A stretch of DNA of 64,000 nucleotides from Paraburkholderia phytofirmans OLGA172 (GTDB taxonomy: Bacteria; Pseudomonadota; Gammaproteobacteria; Burkholderiales; Burkholderiaceae), in NCBI RefSeq assembly GCF_001634365.1, contig NZ_CP014579.1:434001-498000 (forward strand). The letters run 5' to 3'. Position 1 is the first letter of the stretch; each line of letters starts with the position of its first letter. The position numbers and the translations under genes are program-made. This document shows, in pieces, positions 26,786 to 35,721 of this stretch. The notes under the pieces are model-generated. The model saw nothing but the letters and a program-made list of their open reading frames with translations, searched no databases and was not told where the DNA came from.

Positions 26786-27592
26786 TCAAGCCGCCGGCGT
26801 GGTCGGCAGGTCCGGCGCTTCGGGCGTTTGCACGCCGAAGCAGCCGCGATAGGTCGCGTAGAACGAGCAATACAGCATGGTCGTGACGATCATGGTGGCA
26901 GGCATCAGGATCGCGAACGCGAAATCGCCCGCGCCCAGTGCCTGCATCAATGCGGTCAGGCCGAACGAGACCGTCGTTGCCACCGCGAACCACAATGCGC
27001 CGAACACGATGAACGCGCCCCGATTGCGCCAGCAACTGACGATGCTGAAGAACATCGCCTTGACGGGCGGCACGTCGTGCCACGCGATAAGAACCGGCGA
27101 GAACCAGAAAATCATTGCGACCGGAATGTAGAACGCGAACGCGGTGATCACCGCCAGCGGGATATTGCTGTTGGCGATCGCATCCTGATCCATCGTGGCC
27201 ATGCCGAGCATGACTTTCAGCAACATACCGCCGTCGGCGAGTGCCGAGCCGGCCAGCACCAGCGCCATCGCAACGACGTACAGCACGCCCAGCAGCAGCA
27301 GACGTTTGGCGACTACCGGGCCGTACGAGTGAAAGCCGTCCACCAGAATGGTCGGGAACACCGGCTTGCCCGCGATGGTGTTGCGGCACGCCGCCATGAA
27401 GCCGACCGCAACGCCCGGAATGAAGACCAGCGGCAGCACGCCGCCGATGACCGGAATCTGCGACGCCAGCGTCATGACCAGCAGATAGGTGAAGAACAGC
27501 GTCAGAAACGCAAGCGGGTTCTTACGGAACAGCCAGATACCCTGCCGGAACCAGACATAGCCGGTTTTCGCGGGGACTTCGATCAGTTGCAT
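26786..27592 (-). CDS. BPSS1780-like multi-pass membrane protein
   Basis: This 268-residue protein has about six membrane segments and an N-terminal cytoplasmic motif, [20 protein letters not shown]. It resembles the BPSS1780 family of Burkholderia inner-membrane proteins of unknown function. Its start overlaps the thrB stop by ten bases, so the two are probably cotranscribed, although a functional link to threonine synthesis is not evident. The C-terminal tail is short, Pro/Ala-rich and soluble. Confidence 0.8.
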   Translation of the reverse strand: MQLIEVPAKTGYVWFRQGIWLFRKNPLAFLTLFFTYLLVMTLASQIPVIGGVLPLVFIPGVAVGFMAACRNTIAGKPVFPTILVDGFHSYGPVVAKRLLLLGVLYVVAMALVLAGSALADGGMLLKVMLGMATMDQDAIANSNIPLAVITAFAFYIPVAMIFWFSPVLIAWHDVPPVKAMFFSIVSCWRNRGAFIVFGALWFAVATTVSFGLTALMQALGAGDFAFAILMPATMIVTTMLYCSFYATYRGCFGVQTPEAPDLPTTPAA

Positions 27593-28578
27593 GAGGTATG
27601 AATGCCTGGAAGTGCAACGCCGGTCAGGCGTTCGCGCAAGATGCGCTCGAAATGGCCGGGGTCGTGCGGTTTGAGCAGCTCGGCCGTGCGCGGCAAATGA
27701 AAATCATACAGGCGCGAGACCCAGAAGCGGTAAGCGCCCGCACGCAGCATGTCGCCCCAATGGCGGTTTTCTTCGACGGTGAACGGGCGCACGGTCTGGT
27801 AGGCGCGCAGCATGGCTTCGGTGCGCGCCTCGTCGAGCTTGCCGGTGGCGAGGTCGACGCACCAGTCGTTGACCGTTACCGCGACGTCGAACAGCCACTT
27901 GTCGCAGCCGGCGAAATAGAAGTCGAAGAAGCCGCCGAGGCGCACCTCGTGGCCGGTTTCCGGCGCGGCATGCGCGAACAGCGCGTTGTCGCGGAACAGG
28001 TCGGCGTGGCAAGGGCCTTCGGGCAACCTCGCGTAATCCGCCGATGCGAAGAAAGCCTCCTGATGCGCCAGTTCGGACGACAGCAAGTCGCGCTGCGCGC
28101 CCGCGAGGAACGGCAGGATGGTCGGCACGGTTTCTTTCCACCACGGCAGGCTGCGCAGATTCGGCTGATAGCGCGGGTAATCGCGCCCCGCCAGATGCAT
28201 GCGCGCGAGCATTTGCCCGACCTCGACGCAGTGTTCGGCTTGCGGCGCCAACTCCGGCGCGCCTTCAAGCTTGGTCACGATGGCTGCGGGTTTGCCGTGC
28301 AGCGTGCCGAACAGCGCGCCGTCTTCGCGCGGCATGGGATCCGGCACCGGCACGCGGTGCGCGGCTAGATGCCGCATCAGATCGAGATAGAACGGCAGTT
28401 GCTCGGCCGTCAGCTTTTCGAAAATCGTGAGGACGTATTCGCCGTGCGTCGTCGTCAGAAAGAAGTTGCTGTTCTCAATACCGGACGGGATGCCGCGAAA
28501 CTCGACGACTTCGCCGAGATCGTAATGACGCATCCATTCTGCTAATTGGGGCTCGGTGACAGCGGTGAAGACAGCCAT
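27583..28578 (-). CDS. thrB: homoserine kinase
   Basis: This 331-residue choline kinase-like (APH-fold) protein matches type II homoserine kinase, ThrB of Pseudomonas/Burkholderia type, which phosphorylates homoserine in threonine synthesis. Visible features are the N-terminal [20 protein letters not shown] nucleotide-binding segment, the catalytic loop [11 protein letters not shown] and the metal-binding region [13 protein letters not shown]. Length and start ([16 protein letters not shown]) match the family. The small exported-protein gene lies about 160 bases upstream and the BPSS1780-like gene overlaps its end. Confidence 0.93.
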   Translation of the reverse strand: MAVFTAVTEPQLAEWMRHYDLGEVVEFRGIPSGIENSNFFLTTTHGEYVLTIFEKLTAEQLPFYLDLMRHLAAHRVPVPDPMPREDGALFGTLHGKPAAIVTKLEGAPELAPQAEHCVEVGQMLARMHLAGRDYPRYQPNLRSLPWWKETVPTILPFLAGAQRDLLSSELAHQEAFFASADYARLPEGPCHADLFRDNALFAHAAPETGHEVRLGGFFDFYFAGCDKWLFDVAVTVNDWCVDLATGKLDEARTEAMLRAYQTVRPFTVEENRHWGDMLRAGAYRFWVSRLYDFHLPRTAELLKPHDPGHFERILRERLTGVALPGIHTSCN

Positions 28579-28738
28579 GCGGGAAACGTCGGATCAGGTT
28601 AGTCGGGCTGGCGCGATGCGGCCAGTGCGAGGTGTGGGATGCTGGAAATCGGCAAGCAGGCTGAAAACCCGAGGCGACGCCTGCGGGCCACATAGATCCA
28701 GGGGAGCGGCTTACGCCGCGCCGCCACCCCGGCATGCA

Positions 28739-29134
28739 TCAATAAGTCAGGTTCACCGACGGCAAACGCGTGCTCGCGCGGCCGTTGTCGCGCACGGTGG
28801 GCGACGTGTCGAGCGGCGCGCTCATCTGGTAGCGCGTGCCGAGATTGGAATGCACGTTGATTTCAACGGGCTTGCCTTTGTCGCGGTATTCGGTGATTTC
28901 GGTGCCGTTAGCGCTGCGTTCGTAGAAGCTTGGCGTGCGTGGGACGTTGATTTCGACCTTCGAGCTGACCTCGGCGGCCGGACGATTGATCTTCGCCAGG
29001 TCAGGCAGACCGGCCCGCTCATTGGCGGACTGGGGTGCATCGGCGGGCGGAGGTTCATCGACAGGCTGGGCAGCCATCGCGGCGTTGCCAAAGGCGAGGG
29101 CCAGTGCAACGGCGACGGGAAGGAGCGGCTTCAT
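28739..29134 (-). CDS. small exported protein, DUF2782-like
   Basis: From the ATG at 29134 (GGAG ribosome site seven bases upstream) the 131-residue product has a signal peptide ending GNAAMAA. A Pro/Ala-rich linker and a compact C-terminal region follow, with ITEYRDKGKPVEINVHSNLG and a RYQM segment. That region resembles DUF2782, a small family that in Pseudomonas lies beside thrB and polA. Here thrB is adjacent and polA is about 7 kb away on the other strand. The function is unknown. The family call is tentative and could be checked with a profile search. Confidence 0.6.
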   Translation of the reverse strand: MKPLLPVAVALALAFGNAAMAAQPVDEPPPADAPQSANERAGLPDLAKINRPAAEVSSKVEINVPRTPSFYERSANGTEITEYRDKGKPVEINVHSNLGTRYQMSAPLDTSPTVRDNGRASTRLPSVNLTY

Positions 29135-29328
29135 GGTGATTCTCCAATATGGTGCCCCGATTCTAGCAAATCCAGCCTTGCCCACGGGCGCGATCGCCTT
29201 ATTTTGCGCCGCTTTCGCGCGCTGTGCGCGCAAACTTGCGGCCGCTGTTGCGGCAGATGTGGTAGGCGCCGCGAGGTCATTTGGCCATCACGGGTTCCGT
29301 GGTAATGTCATCTCATCAATAGGGGCGA

Positions 29329-30861
29329 ATGACGATGAACAACGATACCAATCAACGCGCGGTGCAGACTCCCGCCAATAGCTTCCCAACCGAATCCTTT
29401 GACGACGCGACCGAGGCCGTCACGCGTTTGTCGGCGATCTACGAAGCGAACACCTCGTTTTTGCGCGACGCCTTCGCGCGTTACCGCCGCAACGAACTGT
29501 TCGAAAGCCGGGTGCGCGCCTGCTACCCGTTCGTCAGGGTGCGCACTGAAGTCAACACGCATATCGACTCGCGCCGCTCGTACGGTTTCGTCGCGGGCCC
29601 CGGTGTGTTCGAGACCACGGTCACGCGGCCGGATCTGTTCGGCAACTATTATCGCGAGCAATTGCGCCTGCTGGCCAAGAACCATCACGTGCAGATCGAA
29701 GTCGGTGTGTCCGATCAGCCGATTCCGATTCACTTCGCGTTCGCTGAAGGCATTCATCTCGAGGGCGATCTGGATCGCGAGCGCCTGTTCCTGATGCGCG
29801 ACGTGTTCGATACGCCGGACCTCGCGCTGCTCGACGACCGCATCGTCAACGGCACGTATGAGCCGCCGCCGGGCGAGCCGCATCCGCTCGCGCTGTTCAC
29901 GGCGGCGCGGGTGGATTTCTCGCTGCATCGGCTGAAGCATTACACGGCGACCTCGCCTACGCATTGCCAGAACTACGTGCTGTACACGAACTACCAGTTT
30001 TATATCGACGAGTTCGTCAAACTCGGCCGCACGATGATGGCCCATACCGACGACGAAGAACTGCGCGCCTATCGCAGCGAATACACGTCGTTCGTCGAAC
30101 CGGGCGACGTGACCACATACAACGAGAATCTCGCCGAGCAGGCGCAGGAAGGCACGGCGCCGCCGCGTTTGCCGCAGATGCCCGCGTATCACCTGAAGCG
30201 CGCCGACGGCAGCGGCATCACAATGGTCAACATCGGCGTCGGGCCGTCGAACGCGAAGACGATTACCGATCATATCGCCGTGCTGCGTCCGCATGCGTGG
30301 ATCATGCTTGGCCACTGCGCGGGTCTGCGCAATACGCAGCGTTTGGGCGATTATGTGCTGGCGCACGGCTATGTGCGCGAAGATCACGTGCTCGACGACG
30401 ATTTGCCGCTGTGGGTGCCGATTCCTGCACTTGCCGAAGTGCAGGTGGCGTTGGAACGCGCGGTCGCGCAGGTCACGCAGTTGGATGGCGTCGAGTTGAA
30501 GCGCGTGATGCGCACGGGCACGGTGGCGAGTGTGGATAACCGCAACTGGGAATTGCGCGATCACCGTGAGCCGGTGCAGCGGCTGTCGCAAAGCCGTGCG
30601 GTCGCGCTCGACATGGAAAGCGCGACGATTGCGGCCAATGGGTTCCGCTTCCGCGTGCCTTACGGCACCTTGCTATGCGTGTCGGACAAGCCTTTGCATG
30701 GCGAATTGAAACTGCCCGGCATGGCGGATCAGTTCTATCGCGCGCAGGTCGATCAGCATCTGCAGATCGGTGTGAAGGCGATGGAGTTGTTGCGGATGAA
30801 TGGCTTGCATCGTTTGCATAGCCGCAAGTTGCGTAGCTTCGCGGAAGTGGCGTTTCAGTAA
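29329..30861 (+). CDS. amn: AMP nucleosidase
   Basis: This 510-residue protein hydrolyses AMP to adenine and ribose-5-phosphate. The N-terminal Amn-specific domain spans about residues 20-200 (RRSYGFVAGPGVFETTVTRP). The C-terminal domain has the nucleoside phosphorylase fold, with MVNIGVGPSNAKTITDHIAV, WIMLGHCAGLR and AVALDMESATIAANGFRFRV, which contain the phosphate/ribose and purine-binding residues. The length is normal. It stands alone, divergent from the exported-protein gene; an in-frame ATG two codons downstream is an equivalent start. Confidence 0.94.
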   Translation: MTMNNDTNQRAVQTPANSFPTESFDDATEAVTRLSAIYEANTSFLRDAFARYRRNELFESRVRACYPFVRVRTEVNTHIDSRRSYGFVAGPGVFETTVTRPDLFGNYYREQLRLLAKNHHVQIEVGVSDQPIPIHFAFAEGIHLEGDLDRERLFLMRDVFDTPDLALLDDRIVNGTYEPPPGEPHPLALFTAARVDFSLHRLKHYTATSPTHCQNYVLYTNYQFYIDEFVKLGRTMMAHTDDEELRAYRSEYTSFVEPGDVTTYNENLAEQAQEGTAPPRLPQMPAYHLKRADGSGITMVNIGVGPSNAKTITDHIAVLRPHAWIMLGHCAGLRNTQRLGDYVLAHGYVREDHVLDDDLPLWVPIPALAEVQVALERAVAQVTQLDGVELKRVMRTGTVASVDNRNWELRDHREPVQRLSQSRAVALDMESATIAANGFRFRVPYGTLLCVSDKPLHGELKLPGMADQFYRAQVDQHLQIGVKAMELLRMNGLHRLHSRKLRSFAEVAFQ

Positions 30862-31277
30862 GCGTATGCGTTGGCTTCGCGGAATACGGTTGTGAGTAAA
30901 TCGGCCTCGGTATATCGCCGCGCAAAGGCGTTCGAGGGCGCGCCCTTCGGCGAGATCAGTTCCGCGCGCGCCAGCGCCGGGCACAGGTGCGCAGTCCAGC
31001 GTATGAAGCAGGCTTCGAACTGCTGCGCATCGAGCGCCGCAAACACGCGCCCAAACGTGTCATGCGATGCAATGCCGTTGACCAGCGGCAGGTAGCGTCG
31101 CAGCCACTCCAGCTTCGCTTCGGTCCACGTCTGGATCGCCACCCAGCTATCGGTGCCCGACAGGACTGCACACGGCGCCACCACCAGCATCTCTGTCAGA
31201 TCATGAGCCGGCGTGCGGCTGCGCGGATCGCGCAAATCGCCAAACGCTTCTTCGATACTGAGCACGTCTTCCTGCAT
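30855..31277 (-). pseudogene. ISAs1-family transposase, N-terminal fragment
   Basis: The frame starting at 31277 begins MQEDVLSIEEAFGDLRDPRS and continues LTEMLVVAPCAVLSGTDSWV, then GIASHDTFGRVFAALDAQQF. This is the N-terminal DDE_Tnp_1-associated domain of ISAs1 transposases. After about 105 residues the match stops and the frame runs into unrelated sequence ending against the amn 3' end. The catalytic DDE region is missing, so it is dead. It marks the left edge of an AT-richer stretch with foreign-looking genes. Confidence 0.8.
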
Positions 31278-31441
31278 CGCTTTTCCCAAGCACAAAAGCC
31301 AGAGTAAACGCGCCTTCAACCGGGCTCACAAGCATTTCGCCACCATCTGTAACGTTTCATGCAATCGCCCTAGTGGCTATCTGAATAGCGGTAATTTTTT
31401 CGGAATTATCCTATTCCGGGCGTGCTCGCAGTGACGATATT

Positions 31442-31473
31442 TTTGTAAATGTAGCGAAAACTACATTTACAAA
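31442..31473. repeat. 13-bp perfect inverted repeat
   Basis: TTTGTAAATGTAG and CTACATTTACAAA flank a six-base loop, about 30 bases upstream of the exported-protein gene at 31506. It could be an operator, a terminator of upstream transcription or a mobile-element end. Its AT richness contrasts with the surrounding chromosome. Confidence 0.75.
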
Positions 31474-31505
31474 CGGCGATCGCCATCCAACTACATAGAG
31501 ACACG

Positions 31506-31955
31506 ATGACTGCCAGACGATTATTTTTGCGAACAAGCTTCTTATCTCTTGTTGGCATCACTTCCCAAATCGCAAAGGCGACTCCCATATCCCCCCAAAT
31601 TGCAGCCACTTCGCTGCGCGGATACGTGTTAACAAACGGCGCGACTGCGTTGAGGCGCGACGACGGGTCATGGGTATTCTGGGTGCGCATCATAAATTTC
31701 GAGGACCCGAATAGTGATATTGCAGCGAGTCTCCAGGTGGCGACGGATAAAGGGTTCTCGCAGATTATTGACGTCCTGCCTGTCACTCTCACAAAAACAA
31801 AATCATTTATCGCCCAGACGGTGTACACGCCAAAAACAGGTAATACACAGCTCTATTATCGCTATGTTGTCGGATCGAGTCCGTCTACCGCACCATCCGT
31901 AAGTTCCTCAGTGAATTCAATTGCCCCTTGGAATACAGAGTCAAAGGCTGAATAA
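31506..31955 (+). CDS. exported protein with beta-sandwich-like domain, unknown function
   Basis: This 149-residue product begins with an export signal having adjacent arginines (MTARRLFLRTSFLSLVGITS). The rest is beta-strand-rich (GYVLTNGATALRRDDGSWVF, VATDKGFSQIIDVLPV) and recalls the fibronectin-like N-terminal domain of PhoD-type phosphodiesterases, but no catalytic domain follows. Codon use and base composition are AT-richer than the neighbours, suggesting transfer. It is followed after one base by the next gene, so the two are probably cotranscribed. I do not recognise it with confidence. Confidence 0.6.
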   Translation: MTARRLFLRTSFLSLVGITSQIAKATPISPQIAATSLRGYVLTNGATALRRDDGSWVFWVRIINFEDPNSDIAASLQVATDKGFSQIIDVLPVTLTKTKSFIAQTVYTPKTGNTQLYYRYVVGSSPSTAPSVSSSVNSIAPWNTESKAE

Positions 31956-31956
31956 A

Positions 31957-32712
31957 ATGGCAAAAGTGGAAATGGTGTTGCAATTCGTCGAAAACGGCTC
32001 GAATTCGATGACTACTTATCAGGCGTTGATGTCCGCGGCAAATAGCCCAAATGACTCGCTATCAGTCATTCAGAATGACACCAACCTCGTTGCGACGGTA
32101 TCAAATGCCGCTCCGATGCTGCAGCCAGTACGTATCCTGACAAACGGATTGGCCGCGACGTCTGCATTAATCCGAATTGTGACAGATTGGAAAGATCCGA
32201 ACAAAAAGGTCCAGCCAGGTGACGTGCTGACCGTTGTAAGTGCGGCGGGAACAATCGCTATTACGCTGTTTGTTTGGGCGGAAATTGGCCCAGGTGCCGC
32301 AGCAGCAATCGGTGCACTCGTTCTCGCTGCGGACCTGCAATCCGCCTTTCAGCCGTATATAAACTTTGCAAGAATGTGGTTGGGTGATTATATGGAAAGC
32401 TTGCTGCAAGTCTCGAAGCCTGTATCGGTTGCTAGTGCGTCGCTTTATTGGTCAAGTCTCGAACCCGGGAGTGGATACGTGCTTGCATCATACAACGAAA
32501 TATTGACGCAAAAGGGTTTGTTCGTTTGTCTGAGCGACAAGGGATTTTCAGGTGGCGCTTTGATGCCTATGGGGACGCCAATTCCAGGTAGCTTCACGCC
32601 AGTCAATGAGGAACAATACAAGGAAAACTACTGCCGATATCTGAGTGTTAAGGAGGGTTGGAGCGATATTGTTAATGCAATGGATTATTGCAAGAACGTG
32701 ACATTCAGATAG
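31957..32712 (+). CDS. unknown protein with central hydrophobic hairpin, candidate pore-forming toxin
   Basis: This 251-residue product starts MAKVEMVLQF. It has no signal peptide, a helical N-terminal half and a long hydrophobic, Ala/Gly-rich stretch at about residues 88-126 (VLTVVSAAGTIAITLFVWAE, then GAAAAIGALVLAADL). A polar C-terminal domain with several Cys and Tyr residues follows. A hydrophobic hairpin in an otherwise soluble protein, followed three bases later by a small four-helix membrane protein, recalls colicin-like or secretion-system pore toxins with their immunity proteins. This is an inference from layout only; I recognise no family. The base composition is AT-rich and foreign-looking. 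Confidence 0.55.
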   Translation: MAKVEMVLQFVENGSNSMTTYQALMSAANSPNDSLSVIQNDTNLVATVSNAAPMLQPVRILTNGLAATSALIRIVTDWKDPNKKVQPGDVLTVVSAAGTIAITLFVWAEIGPGAAAAIGALVLAADLQSAFQPYINFARMWLGDYMESLLQVSKPVSVASASLYWSSLEPGSGYVLASYNEILTQKGLFVCLSDKGFSGGALMPMGTPIPGSFTPVNEEQYKENYCRYLSVKEGWSDIVNAMDYCKNVTFR

Positions 32713-32714
32713 CT

Positions 32715-33116
32715 ATGACAGCAATGCCGCGTTGTATTCGGGTTTCACTTATTGGATTCTTTCTCGCTTTTCTGTGCGAGGCTTGGGTGGAAATCGCCTT
32801 GCTTCAATCCGGCTCGCTACCATGGGAAGGCTGTCTGGCCGTGTTCGCAAGTTTTATGGCAAATCCCTTGGCGCTTGTGTATGGGATAAAGAGAAAGAGA
32901 TGGGCTTACGACCTGCTTAAGTGGATCGCGGCCTTTAGTCTTGTATGGACTATATCCGGCCACTCATATCTGCAAGAATTGGGATTGTGGGCTATTGCGC
33001 TAATTACCCTTTGTGTGTGGCTCCGGCTCGGCGCGCTGTTAATATTGCGGCGAAAGGCGGTGAAAGATTGGATCGAAGCGACGACTGCCGGCGACGGTCT
33101 GCAGGGGCGTGGATGA
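32715..33116 (+). CDS. small four-helix membrane protein, candidate immunity protein
   Basis: From the ATG at 32715 (MTAMPRCIRVS) the 133-residue product has about four membrane segments: near residues 10-30, 38-55, 68-83 and 90-110. A basic, soluble C-terminal tail follows. It begins three bases after the stop of the hydrophobic-hairpin protein, so the two are almost certainly coexpressed. Integral membrane proteins of this size often protect against pore-forming toxins. No family is recognised. Confidence 0.55.
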   Translation: MTAMPRCIRVSLIGFFLAFLCEAWVEIALLQSGSLPWEGCLAVFASFMANPLALVYGIKRKRWAYDLLKWIAAFSLVWTISGHSYLQELGLWAIALITLCVWLRLGALLILRRKAVKDWIEATTAGDGLQGRG

Positions 33117-33140
33117 ATGACGAATAGGCGGCCCTTCTCT

Positions 33141-33181
33141 TCTGCCATCACTTACCGCATTGCGCGATAGGTGATGGCAGA
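33141..33181. terminator. bidirectional terminator-like hairpin
   Basis: TCTGCCATCAC and GTGATGGCAGA form a perfect 11-bp stem with a 19-base loop between two convergent genes ending at 33116 (plus) and 33228 (minus). There is no U-run directly after it, so efficiency is uncertain. Confidence 0.6.
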
Positions 33182-33227
33182 GACTTTCGCTACAGTTGTC
33201 CCCGAGATTTTAAAATTACCCAGGCAT

Positions 33228-33677
33228 TTAGGGTTTCAGCAACCCGTAGACCCTCGCCGACCTCCGCCAGGAGAATAGCGACCAGGCGTTCATCGCTACG
33301 ATCCCGCTAATCCAAACTACGACGCGTGCACTGGCGTTGCCGCTGTGACCTTCGTTTATCAATTTAAGGGAAAGCAGGGCTGATATCAGGATGCCAGCCA
33401 CAAACAACCAGAATGACATCTCGGGTGAATTGACACCGCAAATCTCGCCCGTGGCGTGGTTTAACCATCCCACAAGTGTTTGCCAGTTATCCGTATCGCG
33501 CAGTACTGCCGTCACGACCATGCCGTTTTCAAGTCGAGGGGCTCCGCGCATTTGTACAGAGTACTGACGTTTTCCTGCAACTGTAACGTTAAAGGCTGTT
33601 CTCGTGCCACTTTTGTCTTTCTGGATGACAATCCCGCCTATGTCTTCAAGCGTGACTGTAACGGCGTGATAAGTCAT
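33228..33677 (-). CDS. membrane protein of unknown function
   Basis: This 149-residue product has a soluble beta-rich N-terminal part (about residues 1-85, VTLEDIGGIVIQKDKSGTRT and QYSVQMRGAPRLENGMVVTA, perhaps an OB-like fold). Two membrane segments follow, at about 87-106 and 118-137. It is convergent with the toxin/immunity candidates and shares their low-GC character. I do not recognise a family. The 5' flank (33678 onward) has no clear promoter. Confidence 0.55.
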   Translation of the reverse strand: MTYHAVTVTLEDIGGIVIQKDKSGTRTAFNVTVAGKRQYSVQMRGAPRLENGMVVTAVLRDTDNWQTLVGWLNHATGEICGVNSPEMSFWLFVAGILISALLSLKLINEGHSGNASARVVVWISGIVAMNAWSLFSWRRSARVYGLLKP

Positions 33678-33683
33678 GAGTAG

Positions 33684-34040
33684 ATGGCGCAGTAACTGAA
33701 TCTACAAGTATAGTTATCCTCCGGAATCCAGAGACACAGGCAGTGAGATTTTTTTGGCATTACATTGCATTCTGTCAATACGTTTCTCGACCTACCGTGT
33801 TTGCAGAAGTTCTGTGCGCCAGGCACTTCATCGCGTCACGTTGGTGGCGCATCGAGTTGAGGGTTGCATTCCGCAGTTCAGCGAGCTACCTATTCCGTCT
33901 CCTGGCGCGGTGACCTGCTGCCTGTTTCTGTGAGCCTGGACCGCAGGTAATTAGCATCGGACAGCATCCTCCAGCCCCTGCTGGAATCCAAAAGGGCCTT
34001 GCTTACCAAAGTAATGATGCCGGGCTTCCCAGAGAGGGTT
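33684..34040. other. gene-free stretch at the right edge of the AT-rich patch
   Basis: No convincing gene, RNA or intact repeat is visible. Base composition shifts back to the chromosomal average near 33850. Short fragments may be remnants of lost genes, but none is long enough to name. Confidence 0.4.
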
Positions 34041-34571
34041 TCAGAATTGCCCGAAGCTCGTCAGCCCGATCAAGCTTCCAGCGGCCAGCAGCCACAGCGG
34101 ATGGATGCGCGTTTTCAACGCCAGCACGGCGGTGAAGATGGTGATTGCCCACGCAATCGCCGTCGGGTCCGACGCCCGGGCGATCACGGCCGCGCTTGCC
34201 GTCACGATGCCGGCTGTTACCGGCACCAGCCCAACCTGCGCGTAACGGCGCCACGGGCGGTCCTTGAAGCGCTCCCATGCATGCAGCGCGAGAATCGTCA
34301 CGATTGAGGACGGTCCGAACTTCGCCACGGAAGTGACCAGCATGCCGGCCCAGCCGGCCACGTGCCAGCCAACTAGCGTGACGATCATCAGATTCGGCCC
34401 GGGCGCGGCTTGCGCGAGCGCGAACAGCGCGCTGAATTCGCTGGCCGGCATCCAGTGGTGGACCTCCACCACTTGACGCTGCATCTCCGGAAGAATCGTA
34501 TTGCCGCCGCCGAACGCGAGCAGCGAAAGCTGGCTGAAAATGATGGCTAGTGAAATGAGCGTGTCGTTCAT
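34041..34571 (-). CDS. chromate transporter family protein (second half of a split ChrA)
   Basis: This 176-residue, mostly hydrophobic protein matches one CHR domain. It has SLLAFGGGNTILPEMQRQVV near the start and the segment ALAQAAPGPNLMIVTLVGWH, corresponding to the conserved FGG and APGPN-type motifs. Long ChrA proteins contain two such halves fused. Here the halves are separate genes overlapping by ATGA, the known short-chain pair arrangement, which must work together. It would expel chromate or a related oxyanion from the cytoplasm. Confidence 0.88.
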   Translation of the reverse strand: MNDTLISLAIIFSQLSLLAFGGGNTILPEMQRQVVEVHHWMPASEFSALFALAQAAPGPNLMIVTLVGWHVAGWAGMLVTSVAKFGPSSIVTILALHAWERFKDRPWRRYAQVGLVPVTAGIVTASAAVIARASDPTAIAWAITIFTAVLALKTRIHPLWLLAAGSLIGLTSFGQF

Positions 34572-35137
34572 CGCGTGGCCCTCGACGCGATATAGATGCT
34601 GAGTGGCGTGAGTACCAGCATGGTTGGCAGCAACGGCAGGCGCAGGATCGCGATCGCGACAAAACCGAGCGCAGCGATGAGGGCGGCCAGCGGCTTATGC
34701 CATAGCGGCAGCAGGATTTTCACGGCCATCGAGATCAGCAGGCCGGCCGCCGCCGCGGCGAGACCGGCAAACAGGTGCCTGACATGCGGATCGTTTTGCG
34801 TGTGCTCGTATAGCACGCCAAGGCCGATCACCACCAGCGACGGCCCCGCAATCAGGCCGAGCAGGCCGGCTAGCGCGCCCCGTACGCCGCGAAAACGCAT
34901 CCCGATTGCCACCGAGAGGTTGATCACATTGCCGCCCGGCAAAAACTGGCACAGGCCTAGCAAATCCGTAAATTCCGCGGCGTTCAACCAGCGCCGCTGT
35001 TCGACAAGCGTGCGCCGCGCCAGCGGCAGCGCGCCGCCGAACGAGATCAGTCCAAGGCCAAGAAAGCCGCCGAAAATCTCCCGCACCGTCGGCGTGGGCG
35101 CCAGTCCGGGTTTGGCCGAGGTGAGATCGTGATCCAT
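34568..35137 (-). CDS. chromate transporter family protein (first half of a split ChrA)
   Basis: This 189-residue CHR-domain protein carries GLGLISFGGALPLARRTLVE and LLGLCQFLPGGNVINLSVAI, the counterparts of the FGG and PGP/PGG motifs in ChrA. It has about six membrane segments. It is translated first and overlaps the second half by four bases. A decayed LysR-type regulator gene lies divergently about 100 bases upstream and may once have controlled this pair. Confidence 0.88.
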   Translation of the reverse strand: MDHDLTSAKPGLAPTPTVREIFGGFLGLGLISFGGALPLARRTLVEQRRWLNAAEFTDLLGLCQFLPGGNVINLSVAIGMRFRGVRGALAGLLGLIAGPSLVVIGLGVLYEHTQNDPHVRHLFAGLAAAAAGLLISMAVKILLPLWHKPLAALIAALGFVAIAILRLPLLPTMLVLTPLSIYIASRATR

Positions 35138-35235
35138 ATCGCTAAGCGTCCGTTTTCAAGCTCAGAAGGTTAGCGCCGAACCGGCAGGGCGCAAAACGAT
35201 TTTTGAGCACGCCGTTCTGACCGAGAATCACAAGC

Positions 35236-35639
35236 ATGGCTCGTAACCTTCCCCCATTTCGGGCGCTGCGCGCTTTCGAAGCCGCCGCACGGCACGAAAG
35301 CTTCACCGCCGCGGCGAACGAATCGTAGGTGACACACGGTGCAATCAGCCGGCAAGTCGCAGCGTTTGAAACGTGGCTCGGCGTGCAGGTATTTCATCGC
35401 CGCGCCAAGCGCATGCGGCTGACCGACGACGGCCGGCGCTATCTGGCTCTTGCCGAGAGCGAGATTCCTGTGTGCAGTCCCGCGTTGCTGCAGCGCATCT
35501 CGATGCGCGCGGCTATTGGTGGGTAGCGAGGCGGGAGGTCGCGCAGGCGCCGCTGGTGGCGCAGTTCTGCGAATGGCTGCAAGCGCAGGGCGATCAGACC
35601 GACGTAGCGGTAGCGAGCGACCTGGAGGCCACTCGCTAG
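35236..35639 (+). pseudogene. LysR-type regulator, nonsense and deletion mutant
   Basis: The reading frame from the ATG at 35236 gives a GcvA-like helix-turn-helix start (PPFRALRAFEAAARHESFTA). It meets TAG at 35326, then continues in frame with AISRQVAAFETWLGVQVFHR and LTDDGRRYLALAESEI before another stop at 35524. A short stretch in another frame (PLVAQFCEWLQAQG) resembles the C-terminal end of the family. Most of the effector domain is gone. The gene is divergent from the chromate transporter pair and is clearly inactive. Confidence 0.85.
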
Positions 35640-35721
35640 AACCCGCGTGCGTTGCTCTGCTCAATACGGCGCATTGAACATCAGCAAGCTGACTTCGCGC
35701 ACGAGGCGCGAAGCTTCAGCA

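Noticed and set aside
33684-34040. Possible small gene in the gap before the chromate transporter genes
   Set aside because: No frame shows a start with a ribosome site or a recognisable motif; probably decayed sequence.
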